In this document: piece by piece, positions 8,101 through 16,331 of the stretch
How positions within the stretch are numbered: position 1 is the first letter of the stretch
How the letters are laid out: each line of letters begins with the position of its first letter
Assembly (NCBI RefSeq): GCF_025460835.1
Contig: NZ_JAMXAY010000011.1
Span: forward strand, 18,478 to 82,477
Reading direction: 5' to 3'
DNA: 64,000 nucleotides
From: Parapedobacter soli
GTDB lineage: Bacteria > Bacteroidota > Bacteroidia > Sphingobacteriales > Sphingobacteriaceae
Position numbers and translations under genes: made by a program
The notes under the pieces: model-generated
What the model was told of the DNA's origin: nothing
Databases searched by the model: none
What the model saw: the letters and a program-made list of their open reading frames with translations, nothing else

Positions 8101-9552
8101 ATGTCTATAACTTATCTCCCCGAATTGGAGCGCTGGGTCGAAAAAGAACGTCATGCCTCCGAACTGATCAATTGCTGCAGCAACCTGTGGCTCTCCGGAT
8201 CCACCGAACTCATGTTGTTCCGGAAACCGCTGTACAACGTTACAAGTAACCAGGTATTGTCGTACCACCAATACGCAAGGGATGTGAGCGGGCTCCCGAT
8301 ATCCGTGGAGGATTCGGTATTGCTTGCGGAAGCGATAGCCCGGTTGGAATTGGCTCCTTCACGGATCGACCTCGGCCGGCTGGCAACGGAATGGCACCAG
8401 GAAAAACAGCGGTATGCGCATTCGGTCGACCGCTTCCTCATCACCAAATTGGCGGGACACATCGGCAGGGAACGGAAAATATTGAAACCGAACGATGTGG
8501 TATTGTTCGGGTTTGGCCGGATCGGCCGGCTGGTGGCAAGGCTGCTTGTTTCGCAGACAGGCAAAGGTGAGCAGCTCCGGCTGCGAGCCATCGTTTTGAG
8601 GCACTGCAAGCCGGCCGATCTCATTAAACGGGCAGACCTGCTCAGGTACGATTCGGTACATGGCCCCTTTGCGGGGACAATCGTCGAAAGCACCGAGAAT
8701 AACACGCTTACCATCAACGGGCAGACCGTTCAACTTATCGAATCAGCGGGTCCGGGCGACATAGATTATACCCAGTATGGGATTGACAACGCACTAGTCA
8801 TCGATAATTCGGGGGCCTTCCGCGACCAAGCCGGGCTGAGCCGCCACTTGGCGGCCACCGGGGTAAGCCAGGTGCTCCTTACGGCGCCTGCCCAAGGGCC
8901 AATCCCGAACATCGTTACCGGCATCAACGATGCATTAGCAACCAACAGGACCAACCGGATATTCTCGGCAGCATCATGCACCACCAATGCGATAGTGCCG
9001 GTACTGAAAGTGGTTGACGACTGTATCGGCATCAGCAAGGGGCACATCGAAACCATCCACGCCTATACGAACGACCAGAATCTGCTGGACAATTACCATA
9101 AAAAGTACCGGCGGGGCCGATCGGCCGGGCTCAACCTGGTCATCACCGAAACCGGGGCAGGCAGTGCCGTGGCCAAAGTGTTGCCGCACCTGGCAGGCAA
9201 ACTGACGGGCAATGCCGTAAGGGTACCCACCCCTAACGTCTCGTTGGCCATTCTCCACCTTACGCTAGCCCGGCCCTCGACCAAAGTGGAAATAAATGCG
9301 ATCCTGCGCGATGCCGCGTTATACGGCCCGCTGGTCGAACAGCTGGATTATTCCATCTCCAACGAATTGGTAAGTAGCGATCTCGTTGGCAATAGCCACA
9401 GCAGCATTGTAGACAGCCCCGCCACCCTGGTGTCTGCAGATGGCATGTCGGCAGTGATTTACGTATGGTATGATAACGAATATGGTTACTCCCACCAAGT
9501 GGTGCGGTTGGCCAAAAAGATAGCCGATGTGGTACGGATCACTTACTATTAA
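8101..9552 (+). CDS. Glyceraldehyde-3-phosphate dehydrogenase, N-terminally extended form
   Basis: A 483-residue protein, about 150 longer than ordinary GAPDH. The first 130 residues are a helical extension without recognised motif. The NAD-binding start is FGFGRIGR at 136-143, and the catalytic cysteine is C293 in SAASCTTNA, with the partner histidine further on. NEYGYSHQVV near the end matches the family's C-terminal signature. It catalyses NAD(P)-dependent oxidation of glyceraldehyde 3-phosphate to 1,3-bisphosphoglycerate. Long GAPDH forms are known in Bacteroidota and some Proteobacteria, beside a standard-length copy; direction and cofactor of this form are not decided here. Confidence 0.9.
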   Translation: MSITYLPELERWVEKERHASELINCCSNLWLSGSTELMLFRKPLYNVTSNQVLSYHQYARDVSGLPISVEDSVLLAEAIARLELAPSRIDLGRLATEWHQEKQRYAHSVDRFLITKLAGHIGRERKILKPNDVVLFGFGRIGRLVARLLVSQTGKGEQLRLRAIVLRHCKPADLIKRADLLRYDSVHGPFAGTIVESTENNTLTINGQTVQLIESAGPGDIDYTQYGIDNALVIDNSGAFRDQAGLSRHLAATGVSQVLLTAPAQGPIPNIVTGINDALATNRTNRIFSAASCTTNAIVPVLKVVDDCIGISKGHIETIHAYTNDQNLLDNYHKKYRRGRSAGLNLVITETGAGSAVAKVLPHLAGKLTGNAVRVPTPNVSLAILHLTLARPSTKVEINAILRDAALYGPLVEQLDYSISNELVSSDLVGNSHSSIVDSPATLVSADGMSAVIYVWYDNEYGYSHQVVRLAKKIADVVRITYY

Positions 9553-9579
9553 CCGATCCGCCAACCTATCGCCGTCAGT

Positions 9580-11292
9580 TCAATGCGAGTCGCGTGATAC
9601 CTCGCTGCCCGAGCCACCCTTGAGGAAGTCGAAGTCGGCCCCTAGGTGGGCCTGCTCCACGTGGTCTACATATAGTTTGGCGTAGCCCCGGGAAAACGGG
9701 TTGGCCACGTGGGCCATCCGCTCGCGCCGCCGGGCCAGCTCTTCGTCGTCTACCAGCAGTTCCAACCGCCGGCCGGCCACGTCCAGCTGGATCAGGTCAC
9801 CATCTTCCACCAGTGCCAGCGTCCCCCCGGCTGCGGCCTCGGGCGACACATGCAGCACTACCGTGCCGAAGCCGGTACCGCTCATCCGGCCATCCGAAAT
9901 GCGGACCATGTCGGTAACCCCTTTCTCCAGCAGCTTCATCGGGATGCCCATGTTGCCAACCTCGGGCATGCCCGGGTATCCCTTGGGGCCTACGTTTTTC
10001 AGCACCAGCACCGAGGTCTCATCCACATCCAACTGCGGATCGTCAATCTTGCGCTTATAGTCCTCAATATCCTCAAACACCACCGCCCTTCCCGTGTGCT
10101 GCATCAGCTCGGGCGAAGCTGCCGACGGCTTGAGTACGGCTCCGTCCGCGCACAGGTTACCGCGCAGCACCACCATGCCCGATATCGGGTTGATAGGCTC
10201 CTCGACCGTAGCGATAACCGTTGCATTCAAGCTTTCACAGCCCGCGATATTGTCGCCGACGGTCCGGCCGTTCACCGTCAGCACATCCGTGTGCAGATAC
10301 CGCTCAATGGCGTGCATCACCGCAGGCAAGCCGCCAGCATAATAAAGGTCTTCCATAAAGTAGGCGCCCGAAGGTTGCAGGTTGGCCACCAGCGGTACAT
10401 CGCGCGAGAACTTATCGAAGTCTCCCAGGTCGAGCTCCACCCCCATCCGGCCTGCGATGGCCATCAGATGGATGGCGAAGTTGGTCGAACCGCCGATAGC
10501 GGCGTTCACCCGGATGGCATTCTCAAACGCCGGGCGCGTGAGTATATCTGACAGCTTCATCCCTTCCCTTACCATGTCTACGATGCGCCGGCCCGATAGC
10601 TGCGCCAGCACCTTCCGGTTTGCATCGGCTGCCGGGATGGCTGCGTTGCCGGGCAACGTGATACCCAGGGCCTCCACCATGCTGGCCATGGACGAGGCCG
10701 TGCCCATCACCGCACAGTGGCCCCTGCTCCTGCACATACCTCCCTCGGCGAGGTTCAGCTCCTCCTCGCTCATGATACCCTTGCGGGCATCTTCCGAAAA
10801 CCGCCATATATCGCTCGTGCCGATGTCCCTGCCGCGGTATTTGCCCGTGAGCATGGGACCGCCCGAAACCACTACTGTGGGCAGGTCTACGCTGCATGCA
10901 CCCATCACCAGCGAGGGGGTCGTCTTATCGCAGCCGCACAGCAGAACCACTCCGTCTACCGGATTCGCCCGGATCGATTCCTCCACGTCCATACTGGCCA
11001 GGTTGCGGAACAGCATCGCCGTGGGCTTCATCAGCGTCTCGCCCAAAGACATCACCGGGAACTCCACCGGGAAACCACCCGATTCCAGCACCCCGCGTTT
11101 CACCGACTCGGCCAGCTCCCGGAAATGCGCGTTGCAGGGCGTCAGCTCAGACCACGTGTTACAGATGCCTATCACCGGCTTGCCGTGGAACATATCGGCG
11201 GGGATACCCTGGTTCTTCATCCACGCACGGTAGATGAAGCCGTCTTTGCCTACACGGCCAAACCAATCAGAACTCCTTAATTTTTCTGTCAT
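9580..11292 (-). CDS. IlvD/Edd family sugar-acid dehydratase
   Basis: A 570-residue iron-sulfur dehydratase. Cysteines for the cluster are seen in ICNTWSELTPC, LLCGCDKTTP and MCRSRGHC; the C-terminal half carries GPKGYPGMPEVG and ISDGRMSGTGFG, hallmarks of the family. The first motif (CNTWSE) is typical of the sugar-acid branch (arabonate, xylonate and related dehydratases), unlike the ilvD gene at 23.8 kb. The start at 11292 lies seven bases after the SGNH hydrolase stop; an in-frame upstream codon would overlap that gene. As the last gene of the rhamnose operon it may dehydrate a 6-deoxy-hexonate or another aldonic acid released from the same glycans. Confidence 0.88.
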   Translation of the reverse strand: MTEKLRSSDWFGRVGKDGFIYRAWMKNQGIPADMFHGKPVIGICNTWSELTPCNAHFRELAESVKRGVLESGGFPVEFPVMSLGETLMKPTAMLFRNLASMDVEESIRANPVDGVVLLCGCDKTTPSLVMGACSVDLPTVVVSGGPMLTGKYRGRDIGTSDIWRFSEDARKGIMSEEELNLAEGGMCRSRGHCAVMGTASSMASMVEALGITLPGNAAIPAADANRKVLAQLSGRRIVDMVREGMKLSDILTRPAFENAIRVNAAIGGSTNFAIHLMAIAGRMGVELDLGDFDKFSRDVPLVANLQPSGAYFMEDLYYAGGLPAVMHAIERYLHTDVLTVNGRTVGDNIAGCESLNATVIATVEEPINPISGMVVLRGNLCADGAVLKPSAASPELMQHTGRAVVFEDIEDYKRKIDDPQLDVDETSVLVLKNVGPKGYPGMPEVGNMGIPMKLLEKGVTDMVRISDGRMSGTGFGTVVLHVSPEAAAGGTLALVEDGDLIQLDVAGRRLELLVDDEELARRRERMAHVANPFSRGYAKLYVDHVEQAHLGADFDFLKGGSGSEVSRDSH

Positions 11293-11299
11293 AGTTACC

Positions 11300-12382
11300 T
11301 CATTTAGCCATGTATTTTTCGATGTATGGATATAGATGGTCGGCATACCGCATGAATCCCAAGTCGGTGAAATGCACACCGTCTACGGTAGCCTCATTGT
11401 CGGTCCCCAGCATGCCTAATGCCGGCACGATATGGATGTTCGATTCGCCGCTGGCCACCAACTGATGGAATACGGCATGTAGCGCGGCATTCTTATCGTC
11501 TGTGTTCTGCCGGATCTGGCTATCGAATGCAGCATGGGGATAGTAAGGGGTCTCTACGAACAGTATGGTGGTGTGCGGTGCTTTCTGGCGGACAATCCGG
11601 TAGAAATTTTCCAATCGCTCTTCTATGAGTTCGACGTTCACGTTGGGCATGAAATCGAGAACAATCAGCGATGCCTCCCGGCTCCCGATGATTTCAGCTA
11701 TCTCGTAGTCGAGCTTGGCGTTGCCGCTGAACCCAAGGTTGACGAACTCACGGTTAACCCGGCGGCTCAATATGCTCAGGTGGGCCATGCCCGGCCGCGA
11801 GGCACAGCCACCTTGCTGGATGCTGGTTCCATAGCAAACCACGGGGCCGGTAGCTGCGGGGAGATCGATTGACGGCGGAGCGATAACTGCCAGGGAATCG
11901 ATACCAATCTGTAGGTCTACCACACCATCGTATAGCGGAAAATAAAGCATGAACTCCTTCATGCTAGTGTCCATGTTTGCGATAATCCGGGCTTCATTGG
12001 TAAAGCTGTTTACCTGTGGGCGCGCAGAGTTGACAAATACCCATTGGCTTCCTTGCAAGCTATACAGGTCGAACCCTTTGATGCCGGTTTCCGTCATGTG
12101 GTTCATCATCCGGTTTTGCAGGACAGTCCATTTGAGGCCAACGGATGTGGTATTCGATTTAAACCGGAGATACAATCCCGCGGTATTTTTTCCGAGGCCC
12201 CAAACGGGCTCACGCGACCTTTCTTTCAGGGCCGCCGGCAACCGTTCATAACGGCTTTCTGTCTGTTCGTTTATTTTTCCGAACAGTGGCAGCGATTCCG
12301 TATCGTGGTATTGCAGTTGACCCAGTGCAGGCAGCCAAAAGCCCAACAAACCAATGACGGAGGCAAGTTTAACTACGTTCAT
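11300..12382 (-). CDS. Secreted SGNH/GDSL hydrolase (probable carbohydrate esterase)
   Basis: A 360-residue protein with a signal peptide ending near LPALGQ. It has an N-terminal beta domain containing GFDLY, as in the SGNH_hydro_N group, and a C-terminal hydrolase domain. The nucleophile block is CYGTSIQQGGCASRPG, the glycine block NLGFSGNAKL, and the catalytic Asp/His block is DGVHFTDLGF. Such enzymes in Bacteroidota commonly deacetylate polysaccharides. Lying in the rhamnose operon, it may remove acetyl groups from rhamnose-containing glycans (pectin, ulvan or bacterial polysaccharides) in the periplasm. Substrate is inference. Confidence 0.82.
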   Translation of the reverse strand: MNVVKLASVIGLLGFWLPALGQLQYHDTESLPLFGKINEQTESRYERLPAALKERSREPVWGLGKNTAGLYLRFKSNTTSVGLKWTVLQNRMMNHMTETGIKGFDLYSLQGSQWVFVNSARPQVNSFTNEARIIANMDTSMKEFMLYFPLYDGVVDLQIGIDSLAVIAPPSIDLPAATGPVVCYGTSIQQGGCASRPGMAHLSILSRRVNREFVNLGFSGNAKLDYEIAEIIGSREASLIVLDFMPNVNVELIEERLENFYRIVRQKAPHTTILFVETPYYPHAAFDSQIRQNTDDKNAALHAVFHQLVASGESNIHIVPALGMLGTDNEATVDGVHFTDLGFMRYADHLYPYIEKYMAK

Positions 12383-12430
12383 AATCAGTTGGTATCTCTA
12401 CTTGCCTTCAAAAATGGCAAAAATTGATGA

Positions 12431-13588
12431 CTATCCGGCCAATGTTCCCGGAAAATCACCTATTTTTTCGCAGCACACCTGTTCCATCACCTGTTTCAAC
12501 TGCGCTTTGAGCATACCGATGGTATGGTCACCGCCCTTTTTGCCCAAGGCGGCCACGCCATACATGAACGGCCGGCCCATAAATGTGAACTGGGCGCCGC
12601 ACGCCAACGAACGGCCGATGTCGGGCCCCGACCGCAGGCCACTGTCTATCATCACCTTTATCCGGTCGCCATACTTCTCGGTCAGCCCCTTCAATGGCTT
12701 GATGGTTGACTCGCCGGCATCGATCTGCCGGCCGCCATGGTTGGACACGATCACGCCATCGGCACCCAAACCGATGCTGGCCTCCATATCCTCATCGCAC
12801 ACCACACCCTTGATGACCAGTTTGCCCTTCCACATATCGCGGATAGCCTTCACCTTATCCACGTCTACCCGGCCGGTGAACGTGGCGTTCATGAATTTAC
12901 CGAGCTGGCTCAGGTTCAGACTCTTGTCCATATAAGGCTTCAACGTGGCAAACTCGGGTATGCCCACGCGCAGGGTCTCAAATGCCCATGCCGGTCGTAA
13001 CGCCGCCTGAACGAAATTGTTGATGGTCATCTTGGGGGGCATGGAGAGACCGGCCTTGATTTCGCGGTAACGTAATCCGAACGACGGTACATCGACCAAT
13101 ACCACCAATACGGGGCAATGCACGGCCTCTAGCCGGCGAAGGATATCGTCGCGTAGCGTATTCTCGGTAGGGTGGTACAGCTGGAACCAAAACTGCGACT
13201 GCGATACTTCTGCAATGCGCTCAATGCTGCTCGTAGACACCGTGCTGAGTACGTATGGGATATTATGCTTCAATGCCGCTCCGGCCAGTATTTCCGGTGC
13301 ATTGGGCCACATCAGGCCCTGCAGGCCGATCGGTGATATACCGAAGGGTGCATCATACACATGGCCGAATAGTTCGGTCTGCATATCTACCCCGCGGTGC
13401 TTCTTGAGGTATTGCGGGATGAGTTGGATATCGCGGAAGTCGGCTTCGTTGCGCCATAGGTTGAGCTCGTCGTTGCAGCCCCCTTCGAGGTAGTCGAATG
13501 CAAATTTGGGGATACGTCGTTTTGCCTTCTTTTTCAGGTCTTGCACCGACGGGTATTGCGGATTATATTTCAGTAGCTCGGGATTCAT
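12431..13588 (-). CDS. lldD: FMN-dependent alpha-hydroxy acid (L-lactate) dehydrogenase
   Basis: A 385-residue TIM-barrel flavoprotein of the L-lactate dehydrogenase/glycolate oxidase family. The N-terminus has FAFDYLEGGCNDE, the FMN region QFWFQLYHP, and the catalytic histidine lies in VSNHGGRQID with DSGLRSGPDI after it. It oxidises L-lactate to pyruvate. Placed two bases after the kinase gene, it completes the rhamnose route: the aldolase releases lactaldehyde, the fused dehydrogenase makes lactate, and this enzyme makes pyruvate. The natural acceptor (quinone or oxygen) is not visible. Confidence 0.9.
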   Translation of the reverse strand: MNPELLKYNPQYPSVQDLKKKAKRRIPKFAFDYLEGGCNDELNLWRNEADFRDIQLIPQYLKKHRGVDMQTELFGHVYDAPFGISPIGLQGLMWPNAPEILAGAALKHNIPYVLSTVSTSSIERIAEVSQSQFWFQLYHPTENTLRDDILRRLEAVHCPVLVVLVDVPSFGLRYREIKAGLSMPPKMTINNFVQAALRPAWAFETLRVGIPEFATLKPYMDKSLNLSQLGKFMNATFTGRVDVDKVKAIRDMWKGKLVIKGVVCDEDMEASIGLGADGVIVSNHGGRQIDAGESTIKPLKGLTEKYGDRIKVMIDSGLRSGPDIGRSLACGAQFTFMGRPFMYGVAALGKKGGDHTIGMLKAQLKQVMEQVCCEKIGDFPGTLAG

Positions 13589-13590
13589 CG

Positions 13591-14970
13591 CTATTCGTTA
13601 TTTTTTTCGTTTGAATGTGCATAAAAACGCAGTTCGATCAGGTCGTTCGGCAGTGGTTGCTTGTTCCAGGCTGTATGGATGGCCAACGCGGCACCCACGG
13701 CGGTAGCCTGTGCCATGGAGGCAGCAAACACTTCCATTTCCGGAAAGGCATTGGCCAATAAATTCATGAAGATGGCGTTCTTGCTGAATCCGCCGTCCAC
13801 GAAGATACGCTTCACTGCCGAGCCTTTTGTTACCAGACTGGTGGCAATGAGCTGCAGGTCTACCAAGTCCATTATCAACCGGTGGTAAGCTTCTTCATAG
13901 GAGGCGTAGTCCGATAGGTTGCGCTGTGCGAAAGCGGACACTTTGGTGCCGATAGGCCTGGGCCCGGAAGTCTCTTTCCGCAATTTGGCCACAATGGCGG
14001 GGTTATAGGTCATATTACGGTACCGGCTTGTGGGCTGTCCGAAATGTTCGGCTATTCGTTTTACCTGTTGCTCGTGCTCATAACCGGCAAAAAGACGTGA
14101 CGCCTTTACCGGCGTACCTTGGTACTGAATATAGCTTAGGCAATCGGCTTCCAGTTCCGCCTTGGTGAGCGGCGTGTGGTTGAACGGATTCAGGCTGATG
14201 CACCACGTACCGGTAGAAATCAGCACGAACGGCTCGTGGAAACTCACCAAGTAGGGAATGAGCGCGGATGAGCTGTCGTGCAACCCCACACCCACGCCAT
14301 ACCCATTGCCCGGGAATGACGCCGGGAAAACGTCGTCGCCCGCCACGATGGGTGCAAGCTTCTTGTCGAGCCCTTCGCGGTAAACCCACTCGTGGTAGCC
14401 ATTTTTGGCGAAATCCCACAGCTGGGTATGGCAGCCGATGCTCGTCATGTCGGAATACATGCGCCCCGAAACCAGGAAGCTCAGGTATTGCGGGAGGTGC
14501 AGGGCATAATGTATCCGTTCGAAGAGTGCCGGGTTTTCATATTTTGTGCGGTACAACTGCATACCCGAATTGAGGCTGCCCAACACCGGTGAAGCGGTGG
14601 AATAGGCTATCTTCTCTTCACCACCGTAGGTTTCATAGAAGTGGCGCTGCAACTGCTCGGGGTAGGGTTTCAGGTAGTTATACAGCGGTGCTATCGGTTT
14701 CCCGGCTTCATCCACATACACCAAGCTGGCACCGTAGGCTGCAAAATTGATAGCCCGCACGTCAAACTCGGGCCGCCGGAATACCTCATGGAGGGAGTCG
14801 AATACCGACAACCGCAAGCTCTCCAGGTTCTCGCAGGGGTCACCGTCTTCATCCACGGTTTCCGTAAACCGGGCCGACCGTTCAAATACTATCTTGTAAC
14901 GCTCGTCAAACAGGAACAGCTTTTTGTTGGTTTTACCAACATCGAATATCGCTATGACCGGTGTTTTCAT
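13591..14970 (-). CDS. FGGY-family carbohydrate kinase, probable L-rhamnulokinase
   Basis: A 459-residue sugar kinase. The N-terminal phosphate loop is FDVGKTNKKLFLF, the middle ISTGTWCISL corresponds to the second ATP-binding loop, and the C-terminal GGFSKNAIFMNLLA and ATAVGAALAI are FGGY landmarks. It starts exactly where the isomerase gene stops (TAA at 14971-14973, ATG at 14970-14968), so translation is coupled. Context makes it the ATP-dependent L-rhamnulose kinase. It is not close to the E. coli RhaB type; FGGY kinases next to this kind of isomerase are usual in Bacteroidota. Confidence 0.88.
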   Translation of the reverse strand: MKTPVIAIFDVGKTNKKLFLFDERYKIVFERSARFTETVDEDGDPCENLESLRLSVFDSLHEVFRRPEFDVRAINFAAYGASLVYVDEAGKPIAPLYNYLKPYPEQLQRHFYETYGGEEKIAYSTASPVLGSLNSGMQLYRTKYENPALFERIHYALHLPQYLSFLVSGRMYSDMTSIGCHTQLWDFAKNGYHEWVYREGLDKKLAPIVAGDDVFPASFPGNGYGVGVGLHDSSSALIPYLVSFHEPFVLISTGTWCISLNPFNHTPLTKAELEADCLSYIQYQGTPVKASRLFAGYEHEQQVKRIAEHFGQPTSRYRNMTYNPAIVAKLRKETSGPRPIGTKVSAFAQRNLSDYASYEEAYHRLIMDLVDLQLIATSLVTKGSAVKRIFVDGGFSKNAIFMNLLANAFPEMEVFAASMAQATAVGAALAIHTAWNKQPLPNDLIELRFYAHSNEKNNE

Positions 14971-16245
14971 TTATAGTCCCGTAGCTACTGTCTTCGCTCC
15001 CCGTTCGTTGATCAGTTGGTTACGCACACCCAATTCCCTATAAAGTGCTATAGGATTCAACGCGGCACCTGCGCGTAGGCGTGCCTCGGCAACCAGTGGG
15101 CGTACGTCCGTTCGGAATGCGGCTTGCAGCACTTCCTGTGCACGTGCCACGTCGTTGGCTGCCTGCGCTTCACGGAGCGCATCGCGGTCTACCAACAGCG
15201 CCTGTGCGTAAGCTATCAGGATAGCTTCCACCGATTGGATCAAGTCTTCGAGCGGGTCTTTCAGGTTATGCGAAGCGTCGATCATCCAGCCAAGGTCTTT
15301 GGCATGGTCCATCCCGCGCGCGTCCATCCCTTCTACCAGTTCGCTGAATATCAGGAACAGTTGGTACGGTTTGATTGCGCCGGTGGTGAGGTCATCGTCA
15401 CCGTATTTGGAATCGTTGAAATGGAATCCGCCCAGCTTGCCCTCCATCAACAGCAGGGAAACGATCTGCTCGATATTGGCATTCGGCAGGTGATGCCCCA
15501 AATCAACCAGCGTATAAGCTTTGTTTCCCAATTTGCTGGCATATAGTAGCGATTGCCCCCAGTCGCCAACGGTGGTCGAATAGAAATTAGGTTCAAACGC
15601 CTTGTATTCCACAAACATCTTCCAGTCGTCCGGCAGTGCCGCATACACCTCCTGCAAACTCTCCAGTGTATTTTGGAAGGCCTGCCTGAAGTTGAGCTGC
15701 CCGGGGAAGCTGGAGCCATCGGCCAGCCATACGGTGAGCGATTTTGACCCAAGCTCCACGCCGTGCCTGATCACCTCAATGTTATGATCTATGGCTTGCT
15801 TGCGTACCGCACGGTCCACGTGCTGCATGGAGCCGAATTTGTAGCTATGCTCCTGGCCGGCCTGGTCTTGGAACGTGTTGGAGTTCATGGCATCGAACGC
15901 CAGCCCGTATTGATCTGCAAGGCTGCGGACAGCGGCATAATCCTCGGGGATATCCCACGGGATATGCAATGATATGGCGCCGCTCGACCGGTTGAGGGCG
16001 TGCAACAGGCCGATATCGGCTATTTTTTCCTCCAGGTTACGGGGTTCGCCACCGCCGGAGAACCGCCCGAACCGGGTGCCGCCGGTACCTAGTGCCCAGC
16101 TCGGGATGGCGACTTGGAATCTGACCAGCTGGTTTACGATATCCAGGGCGCCGGGCAATTCATCTGCCAATTGTCCAAACCGGCGCTGCTGTGCGGCGCC
16201 CAGTGCTTTATTGTGTTCTTCTATTTGATTTCTATCGATGTTCAT
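14971..16245 (-). CDS. rhaI: L-rhamnose isomerase, RhaI/TIM-barrel type
   Basis: A 424-residue TIM-barrel sugar isomerase that converts L-rhamnose to L-rhamnulose. Metal-site residues are suggested by MFVEYKAFEPNFYSTTVGDW (Glu), TLVDLGHHLPNANIE (Asp/His), GGFHFNDSKYGDDD (His, Asp) and GWMIDASHNLKDPLED. These fit the RhaI (Pseudomonas stutzeri/Bacillus-type) isomerases rather than E. coli RhaA. Start at 16245 was chosen because the next in-frame ATG upstream adds a hydrophobic tail that overlaps the intergenic region; MNIDRNQIEEHN is the family-like beginning. Confidence 0.92.
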   Translation of the reverse strand: MNIDRNQIEEHNKALGAAQQRRFGQLADELPGALDIVNQLVRFQVAIPSWALGTGGTRFGRFSGGGEPRNLEEKIADIGLLHALNRSSGAISLHIPWDIPEDYAAVRSLADQYGLAFDAMNSNTFQDQAGQEHSYKFGSMQHVDRAVRKQAIDHNIEVIRHGVELGSKSLTVWLADGSSFPGQLNFRQAFQNTLESLQEVYAALPDDWKMFVEYKAFEPNFYSTTVGDWGQSLLYASKLGNKAYTLVDLGHHLPNANIEQIVSLLLMEGKLGGFHFNDSKYGDDDLTTGAIKPYQLFLIFSELVEGMDARGMDHAKDLGWMIDASHNLKDPLEDLIQSVEAILIAYAQALLVDRDALREAQAANDVARAQEVLQAAFRTDVRPLVAEARLRAGAALNPIALYRELGVRNQLINERGAKTVATGL

Positions 16246-16331
16246 AACAAGATTCTTGACAAAAGTAAGCAAAATTGCCCACGAATTGTCCAACGGTCAA
16301 TTCAGCTGACAATTCTGCAAAAATAAGACAA

